Origin: Streptomyces sp. NBC_01591
GTDB taxonomy: Bacteria; Actinomycetota; Actinomycetes; Streptomycetales; Streptomycetaceae
NCBI RefSeq assembly: GCF_035918155.1
Contig: NZ_CP109327.1
Coordinates: forward strand, 7,254,001 to 7,318,000
DNA: 64,000 nt
Reading direction: 5' to 3'
Positions 43,523 to 51,705 of this stretch are shown piece by piece. Within the stretch, counting starts at the first letter, position 1; every line of letters starts with the position of its first letter. The translations under genes and the position numbers were made by a program. The notes under the pieces are model-generated. The model did not search any database and was not told where the DNA came from. It saw nothing but the letters and a program-made list of their open reading frames with translations.

Positions 43523-44154
43523 GCGGCCTCCAGGGCTTTCAGGATCGGCTCGAAGATTCGGTCTGCGGGAATGAAGCGGGTAAGGGCGCTGGTCGGCACC
43601 CATGTGACGTCCACGTTTTCCTGCGGGTCGAGGTTCCGCGCCTCGCCTGTCAGGTGCTCGCAGAGGTAGTACTCGGCAAGGACACCAGTCGAAGGGTGCA
43701 GCCGGCCACCGAGATGTTGGCGGACCGCGCAGTGGATACCGGTCTCGGCGAGGGTCTCCTGTACAGCTACGGTCTCCGGTGAGCCGCCCGGCTTCACCAT
43801 CCCGGCGGGGAACTGCCAGGTGAGCGCGTCATCCCCGCGGCGGCACACGAGGAGAACTTCCTCGTGCTTCACGACGACAGCGATCGCCACCCGCAGCGCC
43901 TGGGCCTGAGCTGGTTCCTCGACTGGTCGGGACAAGAGACTGAACCGTCGATGCACGTGGTCTGATGCCCTCTCGTAGGTGGTGTCGAGGGCCAGTTGCA
44001 TCTCCGGGCGTGGGACGAGGTCTGGGCTTCGATGCCACCCGGCGACCGTCCGTACCGCCACCCCGAGATGCTCGGCGAAGCCCTCGTTCGTCATGCGGAG
44101 GGCCGCCTGCAGAGCGCATGCGCTGCGGCCGGTCCACGTTTCTACGACTGTCAC
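43519..44154 (-). CDS. HTH protein fused to a degenerate NUDIX domain
   Basis: 211 aa. Residues 10-70 form an XRE-like HTH (MTNEGFAEHLGVAVRTVAGWHRSP). The C-terminal NUDIX fold has its box changed from REUXEE to QETLAE, losing key metal ligands, so it may sense a ligand rather than hydrolyse it. It probably regulates the operon with the true NUDIX hydrolase. Confidence 0.7.
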   Translation of the reverse strand: MTVVETWTGRSACALQAALRMTNEGFAEHLGVAVRTVAGWHRSPDLVPRPEMQLALDTTYERASDHVHRRFSLLSRPVEEPAQAQALRVAIAVVVKHEEVLLVCRRGDDALTWQFPAGMVKPGGSPETVAVQETLAETGIHCAVRQHLGGRLHPSTGVLAEYYLCEHLTGEARNLDPQENVDVTWVPTSALTRFIPADRIFEPILKALEAA

Positions 44155-44306
44155 TATCCGGCTCCGGGAGTTGTGGCGGCGGGGTCCTGCATCAAGGCTG
44201 CACTGCTACTGCACGACGGGCGGGCAAGATGCACGGTGGCTGCACCGTCGGCTCATCACGCGGCAGGCAGGCCGCAGCTTGACTTGAGGGCATGACGACC
44301 CCTCGT

Positions 44307-44549
44307 TCACTCGCCTTGGCCGTACTGGAAGGCCCGTTGGTAGGAGACGCCGCCCATGATCTCGGCGACTTCCTTCCACTTCTTTCCCTCGGCGCGCAGC
44401 CCTTGGGCGACTTCCTTGAGGTGAGCCCGCTTGAGGTTCTCGAACTCGTTCTCTGCGTTCCGAATGGCCTGGTAGCGCTCGCTGAAGTCGCTGATGGCTC
44501 TGAGGTGGGCGTGCAGCGGTGCGAAGGCGGCGTCCAGGGAGTCGGTCAT
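44307..44549 (-). CDS. Small helix-turn-helix regulator
   Basis: 80 aa from ATG 44549. The C-terminus (AQGLRAEGKKWKEVAEIMGGVSYQRAFQY) fits a helix-turn-helix; the N-terminus is helical. Its promoter (TTGAGA, 17 bases, TACTCT on the minus strand) overlaps a 16-bp palindrome, so it is likely autoregulated. The start lies about 7 bases after the -10, giving a leaderless mRNA. Confidence 0.6.
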   Translation of the reverse strand: MTDSLDAAFAPLHAHLRAISDFSERYQAIRNAENEFENLKRAHLKEVAQGLRAEGKKWKEVAEIMGGVSYQRAFQYGQGE

Positions 44550-44555
44550 GGGTTG

Positions 44556-44656
44556 AGAGTAGAGGTGAATCGACACTCTCTCAAGACACGTCTTGACTCC
44601 GCGTGCCGAGACGCCTACTGTCGTCCTCGTAACCACTTCTCAAGCCACAGCTTGAG
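44556..44656. promoter_or_regulatory. Divergent promoters sharing a palindromic operator
   Basis: Palindrome 1, TCAAGACACGTCTTGA (44581-44596), overlaps the -35 of both promoters: minus (TCTCAA 44579-44584 / AGAGTA 44556-44561) and plus (TTGACT 44593-44598, 17 bases, TACTGT 44616-44621). Palindrome 2, CTCAAGCCACAGCTTGAG (44639-44656), lies just downstream of the plus start. The shared half-site is TCAAG. Confidence 0.65.
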
Positions 44657-44792
44657 GAATGGGGTGCTGTCCACTCCTACCGGACCCAGTCCGCGGACCG
44701 CACGACAACCAAACAAAACGGGCCGGGCGCTTGCGACTCCTACATCGCGCACGCACCGGCCCTCACCACCAGGATCTTTGAGAGGACCCCTG

Positions 44793-45371
44793 ATGGATGC
44801 CGTACAGCCTACCGGCGCCCCCGCTGTGCCGATCGCCACCCCGGCCGCCATGCCGTCGGCCGACACAGCTCACGGCCGCCAGCTCCTCGCGGAGCAGGTC
44901 ATTGGCTTCCGCATCATGAAGCAGACCGAGATCGCCCCCGGTTGGTGGGGTCAGCCCGTCGAGGTCGGCGAGACCGGAAGCGGCACCGTCGCCTACAACT
45001 TCTGCCGCGAGCAGAACGCCGTGACGATGGACCTCAACCGCCCCAAGATGATCCAGTTCTTCGTCGAGCCCATGTCGCCGGCCGACGTCGCCGCCCATGA
45101 GGCCGCGTCCTACGTGCTCCCCACCCCCACGGTCGACGTGGCCGAGCTCCTCATGGCGACCGCCGATCTGCTCCTGGAGCAGCCCCGGCAGATCCTCACC
45201 CACGCCCACCTCGTCGAGACCGTCCTCCGGGCGGCTGGCCCGCAGGTGTCCACCGTGGCGCTGCGCCCGGTGTGGGAGGCCCTGCCCATGCACCGCAGTG
45301 GTGACGAGCACTGGAAGTACGCGGCCCGCCTGGTCCTCGCGGCGAAGAGCATCCGGGCAGTGGCGGCATGA
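44793..45371 (+). CDS. Phage hypothetical protein
   Basis: 192 aa (GAGAGGA upstream), first gene after the palindromic operator region. Helical C-terminal half (VAELLMATADLLLEQPRQIL). Unknown. Confidence 0.55.
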   Translation: MDAVQPTGAPAVPIATPAAMPSADTAHGRQLLAEQVIGFRIMKQTEIAPGWWGQPVEVGETGSGTVAYNFCREQNAVTMDLNRPKMIQFFVEPMSPADVAAHEAASYVLPTPTVDVAELLMATADLLLEQPRQILTHAHLVETVLRAAGPQVSTVALRPVWEALPMHRSGDEHWKYAARLVLAAKSIRAVAA

Positions 45372-45760
45372 CTGCTATCGAGATCATCAGCTTCGGCTAC
45401 CTGCACGCCGAGCCCCCGGCCGCGCACATCACGCTCGATCTGCGGGTGCATTTCCGTGACCCGCACGTCGACCCGGCGCTTCGGTACATGACCGCCGAGG
45501 ACGAGCCGGTTCGCCGGGCCGTACTCGCCACCGCGGGGATTGCGGAACTCGTCGAGTCGACGGCCCGCGCAGTCGACGCCTTCGCCGCTGGCCCCAGTGC
45601 CGGTCCGGTCGTCATTGCCGACGGCTGTGCAGGCGGCAGGCATCGTGCACCGTCTTTTGCTGCCGCTCTCGGCGACCGGCTTAAGCTCGCCGGCCACGCG
45701 GTGACCGTGCAGCACCGGGACATCCACCGGCCCGTCGTTGAGCGGACGGTGAAGTCGTGA
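45368..45760 (+). CDS. RapZ C-terminal-domain-like protein
   Basis: 130 aa; ATGA overlap. DLRVHFRDPHVDPALRYMTAEDEPV and IADGCAGGRHRAPSFAAALGDRL...HRDI match the RapZ C-terminal domain (DxRxxFxNP; GCTGGxHRS), which binds glucosamine-6-phosphate and RNA partners in RapZ. The kinase-like N-terminal half of RapZ is absent. Its role in a phage is unknown. Confidence 0.65.
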   Translation: MTAIEIISFGYLHAEPPAAHITLDLRVHFRDPHVDPALRYMTAEDEPVRRAVLATAGIAELVESTARAVDAFAAGPSAGPVVIADGCAGGRHRAPSFAAALGDRLKLAGHAVTVQHRDIHRPVVERTVKS

Positions 45761-45978
45761 CCACCAAGCACTCGCACAAGCCGAACTTCGGCAAGAAGGT
45801 CGAAGGCTGTCCCCGCTGCGACGAGCTCAAGGGTGGCGCCGAACCGGTCAGCTGGAACGTCCGGCATGAGGTCCGCCTCGACGAGCAGCGGCGACGCTCC
45901 ATCGACGCCCACTTCGCCGCCAACGGCCCCCATGTCCGCGGTGATTGCGGCCCGGTCTGCACCTTCGGGGACTGGTAG
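45757..45978 (+). CDS. Small zinc-like phage protein
   Basis: 73 aa; GTGA overlap. CPRCDELKGG...CGPVCTF suggests one metal site. Confidence 0.55.
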   Translation: MTTKHSHKPNFGKKVEGCPRCDELKGGAEPVSWNVRHEVRLDEQRRRSIDAHFAANGPHVRGDCGPVCTFGDW

Positions 45979-45980
45979 CC

Positions 45981-46121
45981 ATGGCCGACCAGCCGACCGC
46001 TCCCCGCGAGAACCGCATCCTGGCCGAGCCTGCGACCCCCGCCAGCTGCCGCCGTGACTACGAGGCCGGCGCCGATGTCCGCGCCACCGCAGCCCGGCAG
46101 CAGGCCCGCGCACAGCGCTAA
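45981..46121 (+). CDS. Very small phage protein
   Basis: 46 aa, ATG two bases after the previous stop (GGGG upstream). MADQPTAPRENRILAEP..., Arg-rich end. Supported by spacing only. Confidence 0.35.
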   Translation: MADQPTAPRENRILAEPATPASCRRDYEAGADVRATAARQQARAQR

Positions 46122-46215
46122 CCCCCCTTACCCCCGCGGTCGCGGGGTGACCGCCCCCGTACCTGCGCGACCGCGGCTCTCCACCACACCCCAAACCACC
46201 CAGAAGGGCACCACC

Positions 46216-46497
46216 ATGTCTCTTTCCAACGCCGACCTCGCCACCGTGTCCGACCTCGCCGCCCGCCGACGGGCCAACACCACCGTCGCCCAGGCCGAGG
46301 CGCTTGCCGCCCGGGTCGTCGACACCGACCGGCTGGCCGTGTCGATCCTCGACGAGTTCCGGGCCGCGTGGTCGGCCGGTGACCGCGACCGGATGTCGCA
46401 CGTGATGGTCGCCGCGATCGAGCTCGACCAGGCCGCGCCGGGCGAGCCCCGCCTCATGGACGAGATCCGCGGCATCAACACCCCCGCCGCCGCCTGA
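46216..46497 (+). CDS. Phage hypothetical protein
   Basis: 93 aa (AGAAGGG upstream), all helical, Ala-rich. Unknown. Confidence 0.5.
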   Translation: MSLSNADLATVSDLAARRRANTTVAQAEALAARVVDTDRLAVSILDEFRAAWSAGDRDRMSHVMVAAIELDQAAPGEPRLMDEIRGINTPAAA

Positions 46498-46562
46498 ACT
46501 TCCGAAGCCTCTGCCGCCAACACCAGTACCCGGCCACCCCGACCACCGAGAGGACGTCACAC

Positions 46563-46724
46563 ATGGATCCGAAGGCGTACCAGCCGACGCAGGCAACCGA
46601 CGAGCACGGCAACGACCGCGGCACGTTCGACAGCCCCTTCCTCGCACAGGCCCGCGCCGACCAGGAGACCGCCTGGGGCACCACGAACGGCAACTGGAAC
46701 CTCACCCCGAACGCCCAGAACTGA
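46563..46724 (+). CDS. Very small phage protein
   Basis: 53 aa, GAGAGGA ribosome site upstream. MDPKAYQPTQATDEHGNDRG..., no recognised domain. Confidence 0.4.
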   Translation: MDPKAYQPTQATDEHGNDRGTFDSPFLAQARADQETAWGTTNGNWNLTPNAQN

Positions 46725-46750
46725 ACTCCGCCCCGAGAGGACACCAACCC

Positions 46751-47056
46751 ATGACCACCACCACCCCCGTCACCGCCGAGAACATCCTCGCCCGCTACGC
46801 CGCCGACATCGCGTTCGTCGCCGAGGAGCAGCCCGCCACCACCATCGAGGACTTCATCGACCAGCTGCAGACCGTCGCCGAACGCCTCGACAGCGCAGGC
46901 ATCCAGGGTGCCGAGGACCTCGAGACCGCCGCCACCTACCTCACCGACGCAGCCGGCAACACGGACGACACCAAGCGCACCGCCCTCCTGGGCCGCGCCA
47001 CCAAGCTCCTCGCCTACGCCGACGACGTGGTCGGCGAGTACCGGCTCATGGTCTGA
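46751..47056 (+). CDS. Phage hypothetical helical protein
   Basis: 101 aa (GAGAGGA upstream). ARYAADIAFVAEEQPATTIEDFIDQLQTVAERL: helical bundle-like. Unknown. Confidence 0.5.
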   Translation: MTTTTPVTAENILARYAADIAFVAEEQPATTIEDFIDQLQTVAERLDSAGIQGAEDLETAATYLTDAAGNTDDTKRTALLGRATKLLAYADDVVGEYRLMV

Positions 47057-47124
47057 CCCGGCCCGCCCTGTCGCCCCCAGCCCCCCGGCTGGTGACGGCA
47101 GAGAGGCCCGGACCAACCGGACCC
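47053..47124 (+). repeat. 72-bp exact direct repeat, copy 1
   Basis: Starts in the stop codon of the upstream gene and ends before the next ribosome site; identical to 47428-47499. It contains a CCAGCC...GGCTGG hairpin. Confidence 0.85.
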
Positions 47125-47149
47125 CAACCACCCACTGGAAGGACCTGAC

Positions 47150-47431
47150 ATGACCACGCAGACCACCACCTGGCCCGAGGCCGTCATCGCCCGCTACCTC
47201 ACCGTCGGCGGCGCCACCGTCGACCTCACACACGACACCCTCTACCTCTCCGACACCGAGCCGAACGTCTCGGTGGCCAGGTGCGGAGGCTGTGCGGCGT
47301 TCCGCAACGTGGAGTGGGGCGCCCGCACCGACCGCTACAGCAACGGCAGCAACTGGGCTGACAGTGACGCCCGCACATGGGCGCAGGAGCACGCCGAGAA
47401 GTGCCGCGCGCTGCCGAAGCCGACCACCTGA
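47150..47431 (+). CDS. Small phage protein with CxxC motif
   Basis: 93 aa, bracketed by the two 72-bp repeats. ARCGGCAAFRNVEW and later HAEKCR suggest a zinc site. Confidence 0.5.
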   Translation: MTTQTTTWPEAVIARYLTVGGATVDLTHDTLYLSDTEPNVSVARCGGCAAFRNVEWGARTDRYSNGSNWADSDARTWAQEHAEKCRALPKPTT

Positions 47432-47499
47432 CCCGGCCCGCCCTGTCGCCCCCAGCCCCCCGGCTGGTGACGGCAGAGAGGCCCGGACCAACCGGACCC
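47428..47499 (+). repeat. 72-bp exact direct repeat, copy 2
   Basis: Identical to 47053-47124 and in the same position relative to the upstream stop codon, implying duplication of a gene-plus-leader cassette or recombination at the repeats. Confidence 0.85.
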
Positions 47500-47517
47500 T
47501 GACCCAAGGAGACCCAC

Positions 47518-47691
47518 ATGTTCGGCAAGAAGACCACCGACGCCGCCCCGAAGACGACCGTGGAGCAGAGCAAGAACGGCATCGGCCACACAGGCCACTG
47601 CGAGTGCGGGGCCTCCACCCCCTGGATGACCAGGCGCTCGGACGCCCAGATCAAGATCGACAACCACGTGGCGCGCAGCCACGGCCAGTGA
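47518..47691 (+). CDS. Very small zinc-like phage protein
   Basis: 57 aa (AAGGAGA upstream). HCECGASTPW...NHVARSH. Its MFGK start recurs in the membrane protein at 48460. Confidence 0.45.
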   Translation: MFGKKTTDAAPKTTVEQSKNGIGHTGHCECGASTPWMTRRSDAQIKIDNHVARSHGQ

Positions 47692-47801
47692 CGGCCTAGC
47701 CACCTGACCCCACAGCCCTGGAACACGGCGTGAGGCCTCCGGATCGACTCCGGCCCGGGGCACTCCCCGCACCACTCGAACTCACCCCCAAGGAGATCCA
47801 C

Positions 47802-48194
47802 GTGTTCGCGGACCTGTTCGTCCTGCTGTACGGCGCCCATCTTCTGAGCGACTACCCGTTCCAGACGGATCACCAGGCAGGGTGCAAGGCCGAGCAGTCG
47901 GCAGCCGGGTGGCGCGCAAACCTCGTGCACGCCGGGACGCATGTCCTCGTGTCCGCCGTCGCCCTGGCCGTCGGATTCCTGGTCCTGGACCTGCCCCTGA
48001 CCGTTCCGGCCGTCGCGGTCGCCCTGCTGTGGATCGGTGCGACGCACAGCATCATCGACCGCCGCTGGTTGGTCCTCCGCTGGATGGAGGGCGCCGGGCA
48101 GAGCGAGTTCGTCAAGCACGGCGGCGCGGCGCACGTCGACCAGGCCGCGCATGTCACCGCACTCCTCATCGCCGCTCTCGCCCTCGCCGCCTGA
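47802..48194 (+). CDS. DUF3307 membrane protein
   Basis: 130 aa from GTG 47802 (AAGGAGA upstream). GAHLLSDYPFQTDHQAGCKAEQ is the DUF3307 signature; three or four membrane helices follow. Function unknown; found in phages and bacteria. Confidence 0.65.
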   Translation: MFADLFVLLYGAHLLSDYPFQTDHQAGCKAEQSAAGWRANLVHAGTHVLVSAVALAVGFLVLDLPLTVPAVAVALLWIGATHSIIDRRWLVLRWMEGAGQSEFVKHGGAAHVDQAAHVTALLIAALALAA

Positions 48195-48223
48195 CCAACC
48201 GACCACGGAAGGACACCACTCGA

Positions 48224-48433
48224 ATGACGACCAGCCCGCAGACCACCGACTACCACTACGTCATCACGATTCAGATGCCGGGAGCCGTGCTGAATACCCG
48301 CAGCGGAATCCTCGCCGTCCCGCCCGGTATCACCCGGGCGGAGTGCCTCAAGCACCTCCTGGACCAGCTGCAGGCCGTGTACGAGACCCAGATGATGATC
48401 CTTTTCTTCTCCCTCGAACCCAACCAGCTCTGA
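48224..48433 (+). CDS. Small phage protein
   Basis: 69 aa. Compact alpha/beta (YHYVITIQMPGAVLNTRSGIL...ECLKHLLDQL). Unknown. Confidence 0.5.
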   Translation: MTTSPQTTDYHYVITIQMPGAVLNTRSGILAVPPGITRAECLKHLLDQLQAVYETQMMILFFSLEPNQL

Positions 48434-48459
48434 GCCCGCGCCTGACTCGAAGGAGCCTC

Positions 48460-49596
48460 ATGTTCGGCAAGTCCCGCATCACCGGCACCGCCTCCAAGGC
48501 CACGACCCCGGCCGAGGAGGAGTCCCACGTCCACATCAACAAGCTTCGGGCCAACCGCCGCCCGGACATCTTCGCCACCGTCGAGACGCTGCTCACTCTC
48601 GCCGCACTCGTCCTGGTTGCCGTAACGGTCGGCGGGAAGCTCGGGCAGATGCTCGGCCTGCACGGCCTCGCGGGGACGGTCGCCGGTTGGTCCATCGCTC
48701 TCGTCTACGACGCCCTGTGGATCGGCGCCCTTCGCATGTCGGAGGTGGCGATCCGGCAGCGGTCCCGAATCGGCATGGGCGTGATGCTCGGTCTGTCGAG
48801 CGCAGCGGTCGGCGTCTCCACGATGACGCTGCTCATCCTCGGCCACGCCCAGGTGTTCGCCTTTGTGCCGGTCGCTGCAGCCCTGTTCATGGGGCTCCGC
48901 CTGTTCGTGAACAACGTCCTTGCCGACCCTGCCACAGCGGCGGTAATCGCCGAACAGTCCGCCGAGGACCGCAACGCCCGAGCACTGGCTGCGGCTGACG
49001 CTCGGCACCTTCGATCCGAGGCCACCACGGACGTACTGACGGAGACCGCCGGTCACCTCGCGGAGATGACCCGGCAGATCGCCCGCGCCGACGTCTTGAC
49101 CAAAGCCCAGAAGCGGATCAACAAGGCCCGCTCCGAAGCAGAGAAGCGCCTGCAGGAGTCCGATGAGAGTCACGGCGCGGCAGCCCTGGCCTTCGCCGGA
49201 CGTGACCTCGCCGTCCTTGTGTCACGCCCGGCCGTGACACCTGCGGGTGTCACGGGTGTCACACAGGCCAGGCCGGAAATCGAGACCGTGACACCGCCGC
49301 CCGTGACTATGGACGAAACGGACGCAGATGAGGGCGTCTCGCAGGCCGCCCCGGCGGGCGCCATGACACTCGAGGAACTCGCCGCCGTGGACGGCGTCGA
49401 CCTTCCGAAGCCGGGCGTGACGCTCTCGGACGAGCAGCTCGCTGTCGTCCTGCGGTGGCTTCGCTACGGCATGGAGCCGCCCCGCTCCTACCGGCAGGCG
49501 CAGGAAGCATTCCGTCGAGCCGGCTTCCAAGGCGGCGAGCACCGTGTCCGCCGCATCTGGGGCGAGATCGAGACCCGAGAGTCCGTCACCCCGTAG
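48460..49596 (+). CDS. Four-helix membrane protein with C-terminal winged helix (plasmid-transfer-like)
   Basis: 378 aa from ATG 48460 (AAGGAGC upstream). Four membrane helices (about 40-145) resemble DUF2637/Spd-type membrane proteins of Streptomyces plasmids. Then come a coiled coil (about 170-235), an acidic linker and a winged-helix-like end (PRSYRQAQEAFRRAGFQGGEHRVRRIWGEI). First gene of the transfer-like module; it may anchor DNA or the translocase at the membrane. Confidence 0.6.
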   Translation: MFGKSRITGTASKATTPAEEESHVHINKLRANRRPDIFATVETLLTLAALVLVAVTVGGKLGQMLGLHGLAGTVAGWSIALVYDALWIGALRMSEVAIRQRSRIGMGVMLGLSSAAVGVSTMTLLILGHAQVFAFVPVAAALFMGLRLFVNNVLADPATAAVIAEQSAEDRNARALAAADARHLRSEATTDVLTETAGHLAEMTRQIARADVLTKAQKRINKARSEAEKRLQESDESHGAAALAFAGRDLAVLVSRPAVTPAGVTGVTQARPEIETVTPPPVTMDETDADEGVSQAAPAGAMTLEELAAVDGVDLPKPGVTLSDEQLAVVLRWLRYGMEPPRSYRQAQEAFRRAGFQGGEHRVRRIWGEIETRESVTP

Positions 49597-49689
49597 TGCC
49601 AGTCCGGCACCACCAGTGAGGCCCAGTGCGTAACGCCCTGGTCCTTGCTGCGACTGCCGGAAGCAGTCAGCACAGCAAAACCGCAGGTC

Positions 49690-49746
49690 AACCCGGTGAG
49701 TGACCCGGTGAGCGGAACCCTCGCAGACCCGGCGAGCAGACCCGGA
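49690..49746. repeat. clt-like cluster of GACCCGGA-type octamers
   Basis: Four close copies: AACCCGGT (49690-49697), GACCCGGT (49702-49709), GACCCGGC (49726-49733) and GACCCGGA (49739-49746), with spacings of 12, 24 and 13 bases. The last is identical to the TraB recognition octamer I recall for plasmid pSVH1. It lies 2 kb before the TraB-like gene, in a 198-base non-coding gap. Confidence 0.5.
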
Positions 49747-49794
49747 CAGGGTCGCGCCTGACTCGACATCACGAGCGAAAGGAGATCAACGGAC

Positions 49795-49983
49795 GTGAGC
49801 GGATCCACGTACTGGCCCAAGGAGATCAAGCGGGCGGACAAACGCTCACCCAAGGAAGGCGCGACCCGCCGGCTGGACCGACTGCGCAGCACCTTGCGCG
49901 ACCTCGATCCGGTGGTGGCCAACCGCGCGTGGGGCGAGATCGGCGAGGCCCTCCAGCGCATCACCGACCGCTACTCACGGTGA
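49795..49983 (+). CDS. Small basic phage protein
   Basis: 62 aa, GTG start after AAAGGAGAT. Basic, helical (KRADKRSPKEGATRRLDRLRSTLRDL). It directly follows the octamer repeats and could bind them (inference). Confidence 0.5.
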   Translation: MSGSTYWPKEIKRADKRSPKEGATRRLDRLRSTLRDLDPVVANRAWGEIGEALQRITDRYSR

Positions 49984-50099
49984 TCGTTCACTCGTTCATT
50001 CACCTCCGGGACAGATGAACCCTCCGTGTGCTACGCGCGCACGTGCGCGCACGATTCAGTCGTTCACCCCACCAAGTCACACAACGTAAGGGGAATTTG

Positions 50100-51233
50100 A
50101 TGGAGATCCTGCTCATCGCGTGCATGCTCGCCTATGCGGCAGGCTCGCAGAGCGAGCAGTCGAAGCTGGGATTGTCTCCGGCGCAGCGTGCCGTTATGCG
50201 TGAGCAGACGCGACACGAGAAGGCCGTTCAGCGGATCGCAGAGAAGCACGGCGGTACAGCCCCGCCGGAGAATGACGCCTCCCCGCGGAAGGAAGCGCCC
50301 GCCAGCGGTGCGGAGGCCGCAACCCCGGAGACCTTCTGGTCCGGATACCGCACCCGCCGTTCTGCCGAGCACACCAGGACGCCGATCGGTCACCGAGCCG
50401 GAACGTGGACTGCGCAGGGCGTGACGTGGGCGCAGGACACGGGCCGCGGCGCGTGGCAGGCCTACCGCAAGCGACGCCGCGACGCAGGCCACGACGATCC
50501 CGGCCCGGTACTGGTTCCGCTGCCGCCCGACCGGCCGCCGCTGGTGCCGCCGATGCCAGCAGTGCCCCCGACGGTCGGCGTCGACAGCGACAAGAGCGCG
50601 GTCCCGGCCGAGCCGGAGGAGTCACCGAAGAAGGGTGATGACGATTCGGCGAAGGAGCCGGCCGTCGACCTCAAGAAGGCACCCGAGGAGACGCCGGTCA
50701 GCCCCGACAAGCCTGACGTCGACACCACGCCCGAAGCGGACCAAGACAGCACGACACCGCCCCCCACACCGCAACCCGCCGACACACCAGAAGGAGTTGG
50801 ACGCATGGCAGCAGAAGTCACCTACGAGTCCGTCGTGGAGGAGAGCGATGAACTCTCGATCATGTGCGACGACGACGTCCGCGTCTACGACCGGATCCGC
50901 ACCCGAGCAGAGCGGGAGATCGGCCGCGGCGATGCTCTGATCGCCGCACTGGAAGCCACCGGCTTCGGCCAGTCCGTCATCGGCTGGGTCGCCCGCTGCA
51001 AGGAGAACTACCAGGTGATCTACGGCCAGATCGACGACCTGCAGGCAAACACGATCGCCCAAGGCGAGGCCGTGGTGAAAGCCAAAGCCCTGCTGGAAGC
51101 AGGCCAGGGCGTCTACGCCGACATCGCAAAGGACATGGAAGACGTCGCCGAGCGCGACGCGTACATCTCCGACGCCGTCGACGCCGAAGACGCCTCCGCA
51201 CACACCGAGATCTACGAGACGAAGGCGGCCTGA
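50100..51233 (+). CDS. Transfer-module protein with N-terminal membrane segment and proline-rich linker
   Basis: 377 aa from ATG 50100 (AAGGGGA upstream). An N-terminal hydrophobic stretch (ILLIACMLAYAAGS) is followed by a basic region, a long Pro/Asp/Glu-rich linker (about 150-260) and a C-terminal helical domain (about 265-377). The layout recalls spread or accessory proteins of Streptomyces plasmid transfer operons, without firm homology. Confidence 0.55.
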   Translation: MEILLIACMLAYAAGSQSEQSKLGLSPAQRAVMREQTRHEKAVQRIAEKHGGTAPPENDASPRKEAPASGAEAATPETFWSGYRTRRSAEHTRTPIGHRAGTWTAQGVTWAQDTGRGAWQAYRKRRRDAGHDDPGPVLVPLPPDRPPLVPPMPAVPPTVGVDSDKSAVPAEPEESPKKGDDDSAKEPAVDLKKAPEETPVSPDKPDVDTTPEADQDSTTPPPTPQPADTPEGVGRMAAEVTYESVVEESDELSIMCDDDVRVYDRIRTRAEREIGRGDALIAALEATGFGQSVIGWVARCKENYQVIYGQIDDLQANTIAQGEAVVKAKALLEAGQGVYADIAKDMEDVAERDAYISDAVDAEDASAHTEIYETKAA

Positions 51234-51235
51234 CT

Positions 51236-51628
51236 GTGAGCGCATCGAAGAGCGTCGGAACAGTAGTCACCGTTGCCGCAGTCCTGGCCAGGGCAGCCGC
51301 CTACGGCATCCGGGCCGCACGCACCAAGTCGGCTGTTGAGCGCATGAAGACTCGATACGAGGACCGGGCCGCCTCGGCGAAGTACCTGTCCGAGGCCATG
51401 ACCAGGCTGGACGTCGACGAGCCCACCACCACCGCCTACATGGAGGTCTCGACCCTCGGGACCGCCGCGGCGGAGAACGTCGGTTCGATCGTCTCCGCCT
51501 CCGACGCCTTGGCGGTATCCGCCGACGGGCTGGAGTCCGAGACGAGGGCCCAGCACGGGCGGATGGCCGACGCCAACCGCACCCACAGCGTGCAGATGGC
51601 CGACCGGGCGTTCATCGAGCGCCAGTAG
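51236..51628 (+). CDS. Helical transfer-module protein
   Basis: 130 aa, GTG start. An N-terminal hydrophobic segment (VGTVVTVAAVLARAAAYGI) then long helices; methyl-accepting-like Ala/Ser repeats. Unknown. Followed by a strong terminator. Confidence 0.5.
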   Translation: MSASKSVGTVVTVAAVLARAAAYGIRAARTKSAVERMKTRYEDRAASAKYLSEAMTRLDVDEPTTTAYMEVSTLGTAAAENVGSIVSASDALAVSADGLESETRAQHGRMADANRTHSVQMADRAFIERQ

Positions 51629-51646
51629 ACGCCAGGAGCCCAGCAC

Positions 51647-51679
51647 GAAGGGCGGGGCCCTAGCCCGGCCCCGCCCTTC
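51647..51679 (+). terminator. Strong hairpin before the translocase gene
   Basis: GAAGGGCGGGGCC (51647-51659) pairs with GGCCCCGCCCTTC (51667-51679), 13 bp, 7-base loop. The translocase probably has its own promoter or depends on read-through. Confidence 0.75.
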
Positions 51680-51705
51680 ACCACCACAGAATTGGAGGAA
51701 ACCGG

